Part shown: in pieces, positions 32,605 through 37,718 of the stretch
How the letters are laid out: each line of letters opens with the position of its first letter
How positions within the stretch are numbered: position 1 is the stretch's first letter
Assembly: GCA_003614735.1 (NCBI GenBank)
Contig: KZ992507.1
Span: 1 to 37,718, forward strand
Source of the DNA: Thamnocephalis sphaerospora
Lineage: Eukaryota; Zoopagomycota; Zoopagomycetes; Zoopagales; Sigmoideomycetaceae
Length of the DNA stretch: 37,718 nucleotides
Direction: 5' to 3'
Translations under genes and position numbers: made by a program
Notes under the pieces: generated by a model
The model's input: the letters and a program-made list of their open reading frames with translations, nothing else
Databases searched by the model: none
What the model was told of the DNA's origin: nothing

Positions 32605-33276
32605 TTAGTTAGGGCCACCATGTGCGGCTGGCATGGCCGCGCCCTCTGCAGTGCCAATGTGCACCAGCGTACCGGCTGTGACGGCCGCGACATTCTGGGC
32701 TGACGGCCGGGCGGCGGAGAAGGCCTTGCCCACGATACCGCCGGCGACACCGCTGACGGCGCCACCCACAGTTAGCGGCGCCATTTCAATGGCATGGCGT
32801 TTGATGCTCTCGCCCAGCTCCTTCAGATTGCTGGGGCGCGGGTGAGTCGAGCTAAACGGGTTCTTGCCGTCCATTGCCTTGGACACCGCCTTGTGTACAC
32901 TGTGGAAGACCGGACCACCGGATGCGCCCTCAACAGCCAGACCGACAAGGCGCGCAGCTCCGGCAGCAGGTGTACCGATGAGTGCGGCGGTTCCCACCAC
33001 GGCGGCACCCGATGCAGCGGCAGCAAACACCGTCGGTACCAGCTCCCTGGCTAGTCCCTTGCTGCTGCTGGGATCGGGCGTCTCCTCGGCCGGTGCATCT
33101 CGGCGAGTAAGGCTTGAGATGTTGCCATGAAGCTCATCGATACTGCCTGGGGTAGCGCTCGAGAATTCTGCTTGCTCGTGCTCGGAAGTTTTGCCAGTCG
33201 GGGCGGCAAATGTGCAGTCGAGGTGCCCGCACGCAAGGGCGAGGGAAATGGCAACGGCAAGGGTGATGAGGCGCAT
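32605..33276 (-). CDS. Secreted glycine-zipper protein, paralogue 1
   Basis: 223 aa. I chose the ATG at 33276 because it opens a textbook signal peptide (MRLITLAVAISLALACGHL); the frame extends upstream to 33375 without one. Then come a possible N-glycosylation site (NIS, 52-54), a dibasic LTRRD at 58-59, a small-residue hydrophobic block (85-120), SGGPVFHSVHKAVSKAMDGK then NPF (141), a spacer helix, and a glycine zipper GGAVSGVAGGIVG at 171-183. No cysteine pattern or known enzyme motif. It aligns along its length with the two genes at 34377-35090 and 36188-36949. The Gly/Ala repeats suggest membrane insertion or oligomer packing (inference). No intron seen. TATA-like box at 33379-33387. Confidence 0.8.
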   Translation of the reverse strand: MRLITLAVAISLALACGHLDCTFAAPTGKTSEHEQAEFSSATPGSIDELHGNISSLTRRDAPAEETPDPSSSKGLARELVPTVFAAAASGAAVVGTAALIGTPAAGAARLVGLAVEGASGGPVFHSVHKAVSKAMDGKNPFSSTHPRPSNLKELGESIKRHAIEMAPLTVGGAVSGVAGGIVGKAFSAARPSAQNVAAVTAGTLVHIGTAEGAAMPAAHGGPN

Positions 33277-34376
33277 CGTTAAGGTTTGGAGCGTTATTCG
33301 TGTGCTGGCTGTGCTTTGCGAAGGCGAGTCGTTCGTATGATGATGTTGAAATCGTAGGCAGCTGCGATGGCGCACGCATTAATATACGCGAGACTACGCA
33401 GGCGATGCGTTAGCGCGATGAAGGCGTCAGCGGAGGACGTCACAGATGCATGTGAAAAGGTTGCCAAATAGCATAGGGGCGGGAACGCATGTAAGCATCC
33501 CCGTTCTGGGCAAGATGACTCGTGTGGCAAATCGGTCTGCTAGCCGATAGAACATGCGAATTAGCGTCAAAATAGGCGCAAACACAAAATGGAAGGGCGG
33601 GCATTTGGACAAAAGTACAAAAACGACAGGCAGACTCGAGGGCGCAGTGTTTGAGCACTATCACACCGACGAATGTGGAAATCGGCGGTCATGCAATGCT
33701 CCTGCCGCATGCGATGGTTCCACATGGTTAGCTGGCTGGAATTCCGGCCACCACACAATCGGGCAGCGAACATTCGGCAAAGCAGCATAAGCAGCGCATA
33801 GCGAAGCAAAAATCCACGTGGAGCAAAGCATGGTCACGCTAGATACTTGCGCCGGGATTCCGGTGCAAGCAATAACCATGCTAATCTGCGACATTGAAAA
33901 TTCTACAGCACCATCGCCGATAAACAATCCACGCGACCAACGATGCGAGTACACCCACTGCAACGTGCACGCATCATGGACGCTCTGGGCGCTGAATGCC
34001 AATTAGCACGCTGCAATCGGTGCCCAAAGTTGACATGGCCGAGTGGCACAGCCAGATGACTGGTGGTGGATGGAGACCAAGCACTAGCATAAGCAGTACA
34101 CGATAGCGCATGCACTTGGCATACATGTGTCTGGGGCTACAACGGTAATGTTTTACTGGGCCACAGCCAAATACAAACGCCACATGCGGCGACGAAAGCA
34201 GTAGGTATGAAGACAAGTAAAGTATACGCACTTGAACACAATAGGTGGATTTGTATGTTTAGCATGATGATGAGACTGGCAGGAGAACGCAGTGCGCTGC
34301 TCGAATCCGTTAAGCGTGCAGAACCGGCCGGCGGTATATGCGGCAGAAGCAGCCGCTTGAAAGCACGCAAAAGTGA
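33277..34376. other. Promoter of paralogue 1 and 3' flank of paralogue 2
   Basis: 1.1 kb with no gene recognised; the first 110 bases hold the promoter of paralogue 1. Confidence 0.4.
33379..33387 (-). promoter_or_regulatory. TATA-like box of secreted paralogue 1
   Basis: GTATATTAA on the minus strand, about 105 bases before the ATG at 33276. Confidence 0.5.
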
Positions 34377-35090
34377 TCAGGTAAGGATCACACCAAGCAC
34401 TTGCTTGCTTGCCTCCGCTGTCACCTTGTTGGTCACTGCTTGGGCCGGAATTGCTGCCGCGTTTTGAATAATTGGCTTGGCTGCGGACAGCGAATTCATA
34501 ACGGTACCGCCGATAGCACCGCCCAAGATGCCACCTATGGTGGACGGCACCATCTTTACTATTTGGTCGCCAGCATAATGAGCGACGCCTTCAAGCGTCT
34601 CTGGGGGCGGCTCGGACGGTTCAAACGGATTCTTGCCCTGTATCACCTTGCTCACTACCTTGTGCACGGTATTGTATACCGGGCCGGCTGCTATGCCACC
34701 AATGGCCATACTTGCTGGGAGTCCCACACCGCCAGTTGCCGCACCAACAATTGCGCTCGCACCCAGCGAGGTAGCCCCCGAGGCAACGCTTGCGATGACC
34801 ATCGGCGCCACGTCTATCGCTGTGTCTTCGATTGCGTGTACAGCAGTGCTAAATTCATCGTCTGCAGCCGTCTGATGTGTTTCCACAGGCAGCACCCGCT
34901 GTGGCGCCCACTCTGGTTCTGTAGCGCCGGCCACGGTGTTGGCTGATTCCCGCCTTTTTTCCGGCACAATAGGTATGTTACCCCTTTTCTCCAATACGAA
35001 AGCATCGCGCGTCGGCGCTGCTGCGCCACGGTCTAAACCCGCGCCTATGAGGATGAGCGATACGCAAATAGTGACGTTAAAGATGCGCAT
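34377..35090 (-). CDS. Secreted glycine-zipper protein, paralogue 2
   Basis: 237 aa, single exon. Signal peptide MRIFNVTICVSLILIGAGL followed by DRGAAAP. Two Kex2-type sites, VLEKRG (35-36) and PEKRRES (45-47), imply a short propeptide. Then VAPMVIASVASGATSLGASA, PASMAIGGIAAGPVYNTVHK, VIQGKNPFEPSEPPPETLEG (GKNPF at 152-156) and the zipper IGGILGGAIGGTV at 185-197. Of the three paralogues its hydrophobic block and zipper are closest to paralogue 3, while TVHKVVSK...GKNPF is closest to paralogue 1. The tail SLSAAKPIIQNAAAIPAQAV resembles AFSAARPSAQNVAAV of paralogue 1. Function unknown. Confidence 0.8.
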   Translation of the reverse strand: MRIFNVTICVSLILIGAGLDRGAAAPTRDAFVLEKRGNIPIVPEKRRESANTVAGATEPEWAPQRVLPVETHQTAADDEFSTAVHAIEDTAIDVAPMVIASVASGATSLGASAIVGAATGGVGLPASMAIGGIAAGPVYNTVHKVVSKVIQGKNPFEPSEPPPETLEGVAHYAGDQIVKMVPSTIGGILGGAIGGTVMNSLSAAKPIIQNAAAIPAQAVTNKVTAEASKQVLGVILT

Positions 35091-36187
35091 CGTGGAGGGT
35101 GTATGTCGTAAGTAGGGTGTGAATCATGAACTGCGGAGATATGTGCGCTGGAGCGGGTCCTTTGACGCTAGCAGCATGCCTATTTATTCCATGCTGCATA
35201 AAAACCGTGTTTGTAGAAACGCAACGTGGCGGGTCACAAAAGCACATGGGCACAACTGAATCAAGACTAAGGGTTAACTGTGGTAGTCATCTCTAAACTA
35301 GACGTTTCAATCAGCCAAAGACTTTCCCCTAATGTTGGTCGCCATGAGTGGTTGCTGCGTTGGCCAGCTCAATATAGATAGCGCTGGCAACGACAGGTAT
35401 GCGTATGCACCTGATGTAGGAATTGCTTTGACAAATATTCTGCGGTGTTGTTTCCAGACGGTTTCATCGTGTTACAGTTCATCTCCTCCACCGCGGTGCG
35501 TCACACACAGCCCGGGTCGGGTATGATCATATGCATTTGCTTCGTCTGGACCCTGGAAGCAAATCAAAAGTGTAGTAGCACTCGTAGCTCATACAACGTT
35601 GCATGTAGATGCTTTCACTGCTTACTAGTGCTGGCATTCTGCCAAGCGTTTTTTGTAACACCAATGCGCATACACACGCACACCACTGCCACAGTGCGTT
35701 ACCACCCAATTCTTTCCATGCTCACTGTGCTCGTTTCCATCACGGTGACTGGTATCAGCAGTGTGTTGTGATAGCAATTGGATGCACTGGGCAAGCGCTT
35801 GGGCATCCGGCGACATTGTAGTGGCTTCACCCAGCATGTCGGTATTTTACCGCATGCGTATCCAGCTGTTACCGACCGCAGTCTGTAGTGACATTGCATT
35901 GATAATCGTAAAATGGGTTTATTGTTAATCGCATGCAGCCGGCTGCATCCACATACTCTATGGGCTCGGGCGTGCAGAGTCGAGCTCTACACGACAGAAA
36001 CTTGGCAACAAATGAGCTAAAACGCAAAAGGTATTTTACAACCATGCGCTGGCTGCACTGCACCAAGGCTAGGCAACCAGCGCAACGTGGCGCTTACAGC
36101 TGGGCTATGACCCAGCCGCACATTTGCATGCTGGCAAGTGTAGGCGTCCACCTTGGTCGTCATGGCTGGTGAGGCAGCAGCAGTCCT
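35091..36187. other. Promoter of paralogue 2 and 3' flank of paralogue 3
   Basis: 1.1 kb without a recognisable gene; spacing is nearly the same as between paralogues 1 and 2. Confidence 0.4.
35181..35188 (-). promoter_or_regulatory. TATA-like box of secreted paralogue 2
   Basis: AATAAATA on the minus strand, about 93 bases before the ATG at 35090. Confidence 0.45.
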
Positions 36188-36949
36188 CTAGGCGACCGGA
36201 GCCGGAAGAGGCGCCGGGAGAACAGCACTGGTGATGGCGCCGCCAATGGCGCCGCCAATTACGGCGCCAACAGCCTGCGGGGTCGCACCATAAATCTGCT
36301 TCTTGACATAGTTCACCATGCCCGGGAGATCTTTGGGCAACGGGTTGGTGGGCTTGAACGGATTCTGGCCCTGCAGCGTCTTCTCCACCACCCTGCGCAC
36401 AGCGTAGGTCACCGGGCCGCTGACAGCACCGCCAATGGCCATGGCTGGCGCGGAATCGAAGCCGCTGGTGGCCTTGATCAGCGTGCTGATGCCTGCGATA
36501 GTGACACCGGCCGACACGGTGCTGGCGATTGCCGGCGCGTACTTGACAGTCTTGGCCTTGATTCTGCCGGCGAGTGTCTTGGGCCGTTCTTCGTGATGTA
36601 TCAGGCCGGTCTCCAAATCCAAGTCAGACGTGCTGGAAGCTGAACTGGAGGGCGGATGGGAAAACGAGCTGGCGGAGGAGCTGGTGGATGAGCTGGAAGG
36701 CGTGCTGTGCAGTGGAATCCATGATGGGGTTTGAGGCTCGGGTGGAAGCAGCACAGTTGGCGGAGGAGTAACAATAAAGTTTGGTGAAGTCACGCGGTCT
36801 GACGGAAGAGCGGGGCTTGGCTTTGAGAGAGGGACTGGGTTCTTGATTTCCTGCATGGGCGGCTCACTTCGCCGGATAGCCGCTCCGCGGCTCAGGTGCC
36901 CGCATGCGAGGACAAGAAGCGTGGTGATGACGACAGTGGGAAGGCGCAT
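36188..36949 (-). CDS. Secreted glycine-zipper protein, paralogue 3
   Basis: 253 aa, single exon. Signal peptide MRLPTVVITTLLVLACGHLS, sharing MRL and LACGHL with paralogue 1. A dibasic AIRRSE sits at 26-27. A Pro-rich and then Ser-rich low-complexity stretch (40-109) is unique to this copy and may be O-glycosylated. From about 137 it aligns with the others: YAPAIASTVSAGVTIAG, PAMAIGGAVSGPVTYAVRRV, TLQGQNPFKPTNP (GQNPF at 194-198), and the zipper VGAVIGGAIGGAIT at 227-240. No Cys after the signal region, no catalytic motif. TATA-like box 88 bases before the ATG. Confidence 0.8.
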   Translation of the reverse strand: MRLPTVVITTLLVLACGHLSRGAAIRRSEPPMQEIKNPVPLSKPSPALPSDRVTSPNFIVTPPPTVLLPPEPQTPSWIPLHSTPSSSSTSSSASSFSHPPSSSASSTSDLDLETGLIHHEERPKTLAGRIKAKTVKYAPAIASTVSAGVTIAGISTLIKATSGFDSAPAMAIGGAVSGPVTYAVRRVVEKTLQGQNPFKPTNPLPKDLPGMVNYVKKQIYGATPQAVGAVIGGAIGGAITSAVLPAPLPAPVA

Positions 36950-37033
36950 GGTGGCAGTTGAGACTCGTAACGGTGGGATTTGGATAAATGGCGATCGTTG
37001 TATAACGCGTGCATCATGCCGGCCAGAGGGCTT

Positions 37034-37043
37034 GTATATTTAT
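37034..37043 (-). promoter_or_regulatory. TATA-like box of secreted paralogue 3
   Basis: The minus strand reads TAAATATAC, about 88 bases before the ATG at 36949. Confidence 0.5.
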
Positions 37044-37436
37044 TGATGTGGTGAAGCAAGGTCGCTGCTCTCGATGCAAAGAAAACGCCATACGGATCCA
37101 GCATATGCAGTGACAGGTAACCGCGTGACAAACCGTTTTAATACAGTGTACACGTGCGAGTTGGTATGCGCATTCCTCTCTGAACCTCCGAAACAGCCGC
37201 GGAGCAAGTGTTTCACCGCCCTCCACGGCTGTCCAGGCAGGGGTAGCCGCAGCGCAGCAGAACAATGTGACCGACACGCGGCGTATCCTTTGGGGGACAT
37301 GCAACACTAGATGTTGTATTGTTTAGGAAAATATCACTCATGTACCACATGCCTTTGGGAGCTGGCCGAGGCCGATGATCTACGATGGCAAGCGTGCATC
37401 TAGGCCGTGTTGTCTGCACCATTACCGCCCAACAGT

Positions 37437-37468
37437 CTAGCTAACCGTCTAGCCGTCTAGCCGTCTAG
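37437..37468. repeat. Short tandem repeat, unit CGTCTAGC
   Basis: Three perfect 8-nt units preceded by a degenerate one, in the spacer after the last gene. No function suggested. Confidence 0.7.
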
Positions 37469-37718
37469 CCAGGCCTATGCGATGCCAAGAACGACAACGT
37501 AAGCACGCAAAAGTCAGCATTCTGTATCAGCATGCGGATATGTTACAGATGCGGGGTTCTGGAAATCGATTGCAATACCCTTGTCCAAGGGAGTACAGCG
37601 AATTTCACGATTCATGCTCTGTCTACACTGGGTGTGCGCATGCCGTTTGCCGAACTCACTGTAGCACTAGGGTGTGCTGCTGACTATCTCGTGCTAGCGA
37701 CATTTTGATATGCACAAA

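Larger units (their letters stand above)
36950..37718. other. Promoter of paralogue 3 and window end
   Basis: Holds the TATA-like box of paralogue 3 and, at about 37437-37466, three tandem CGTCTAGC units. No gene is seen in the last 770 bases. Confidence 0.4.

Noticed and set aside
33277-33375. Upstream in-frame start for secreted paralogue 1 (33375)
   Set aside because: It would bury the signal peptide behind 33 polar residues; the TATA-like box lies within four bases of that ATG.
34296-34330. tRNA B-box-like sequence near TGCTCGAATCCG
   Set aside because: No matching A box or cloverleaf partner stems were found around it.
37437-37468. CRISPR-like or attachment-site repeat
   Set aside because: Only three 8-nt direct units without spacers in a eukaryotic sequence.

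Overview
The window is nuclear DNA of a fungus. It is GC-rich and gene-dense, with many small introns: most that I could place are 48-90 nt, with GTAAG/GTGAG donors and CTAAC/CTGAC-like branch sites. The standard genetic code fits all conserved proteins. Intron density (17 introns proposed in KEX1, 9 in RAD30) rules out a budding yeast. The gene set (GMP synthase, Swa2-type auxilin, Rad30, Sec66, Kex1, a multi-TM RGS protein, alanine aminotransferase) suggests a filamentous or early-diverging fungus. I cannot name the species.

Layout 0-17.9 kb, conserved household genes in alternating orientation: GMP synthase (+); auxilin with UBA, TPR and J domains (-); DNA polymerase eta (+), divergent from auxilin; Sec66 translocon subunit (-); Kex1-type carboxypeptidase (+) with a 10-nt and a 6-nt microexon; a membrane RGS protein (-); alanine aminotransferase (+), which stops matching its family halfway, where it runs into the 3' end of the next gene.

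Layout 17.9-29.3 kb, three large low-complexity proteins. Genes A (17864-20145, -) and B (21466-25851, -) are paralogues with an N-terminal double histone-fold-like region and a first intron at the same place and phase. A, B and gene C (27607-29304, +) share a short motif of the type EF-x2-LI-x4-5-T-x-K-M/V-SLT that I cannot assign to a named family.

Layout 29.3-37.7 kb, all on the minus strand: a small acidic secreted protein, a lone Gag-like fossil ORF, and three tandem paralogous secreted proteins (223, 237 and 253 aa). The three share a signal peptide, dibasic Kex2-type sites, a hydrophobic block, a G(K/Q)NPF motif and a C-terminal glycine zipper. All four secreted genes have a TATA-like box about 90-105 nt upstream of the ATG. 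This secreted cluster is the best candidate here for something undescribed. I infer that Kex2/Kex1 processing would act on these proteins; the sequence itself shows only the dibasic sites.

Gene models were spliced by eye from family similarity, reading phase and splice signals. No search was run.
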